This document shows, piece by piece, positions 5,736 to 5,970 of a stretch of DNA of 5,970 bases. Every line of letters starts with the position of its first letter. Within the stretch, counting starts at the first letter, position 1. The position numbers were made by a program, and so were the translations under genes. Under the pieces are notes generated by a model that searched no databases, had not been told where the DNA came from, and saw only the letters and a list, made by a program, of their open reading frames with translations. Source of the DNA: JBLHHI01 sp047614125 (GTDB lineage Bacteria; Bacteroidota; Bacteroidia; NS11-12g; UBA9320); the NCBI GenBank assembly GCA_047614125.1, contig JBLHHI010000161.1, forward strand, positions 1-5,970, read 5' to 3'.

Positions 5736-5970
5736 ATGGAAAAAAAACAGTATGAGTCTGTGATCATTTTGACACCCGTGCTGTCTGAAAAGCAAATGGA
5801 AGATGCCATTGCAAGCTACAGACAGTTGATCACAGAGAATGGTGGAGAAGTTACCCATGAAGAAAATTGGGGACTCACCAAGCTTGCCTATCCGATCCAA
5901 AAGAAGGTGACCGGATTTTATCACATTTTTGAATACAATGCACCCGGCGACTTGATTAAAAAGTTGGAAC
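5736..5970 (+). CDS. rpsF: 30S ribosomal protein S6, N-terminal part (cut by window end)
   Basis: The frame starts MEKKQYESVIILTPVLSEKQ and runs 78 codons into the window edge without a stop. It matches Bacteroidota S6: the YESVIILTPVLSE first strand, an ITENGGEV turn, then NWGLTKLAYPIQKK and GFYHIFEY (about residues 45-68). S6 binds S18 and the central domain of 16S rRNA in the small-subunit platform. The A-rich stretch before the ATG, without a Shine-Dalgarno sequence, is typical of Bacteroidota ribosomal genes. rpsR and rplI would be expected next but lie beyond the window. Confidence 0.95.
   Translation, partial: MEKKQYESVIILTPVLSEKQMEDAIASYRQLITENGGEVTHEENWGLTKLAYPIQKKVTGFYHIFEYNAPGDLIKKLE

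Overview
The window looks like ordinary chromosomal DNA from a Bacteroidota bacterium, most likely a flavobacterium-like lineage. Three things point there. The DnaG, S6 and YraN proteins have Bacteroidota-style sequences (for example the GRAEID form of the YraN motif). No gene has a convincing Shine-Dalgarno sequence. The best promoter candidates have the TAnnTTTG -7 box of this phylum. The species assignment is inference only.

Layout. Positions 1-576 hold no gene. They contain a tandem 187-bp repeat (two full copies and a short third remnant) and, built into it and beyond it, three copies of a REP/BIME-like palindromic element, the third inverted. Positions 577-1893 (minus) encode a membrane-associated PlsC-like acyltransferase. 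Positions 2000-3952 (minus) encode DNA primase DnaG. A 98-bp divergent intergenic region (3953-4050) carries a perfect 12-bp inverted repeat and two promoter candidates that would give nearly leaderless mRNAs. To its right, on the plus strand, are an M20-family amidohydrolase (4051-5241) and, 10 bp later, a YraN/UPF0102 nuclease-fold protein (5252-5614). A 121-bp gap with a promoter candidate and a foldable leader precedes rpsF (5736 to the window end), presumably the start of an rpsF-rpsR-rplI operon.

How the genes relate. These are mainly housekeeping genes: phospholipid synthesis, replication priming, hydrolysis of N-acyl amino acids or similar amides, and translation. I see no defence system, mobile gene, phage gene or biosynthetic cluster. 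The unusual material is non-coding: the composite palindromic repeat family at the left, the symmetric element between dnaG and the amidohydrolase, and the rpsF leader. At protein level the main oddity is a non-canonical motif III in the acyltransferase.
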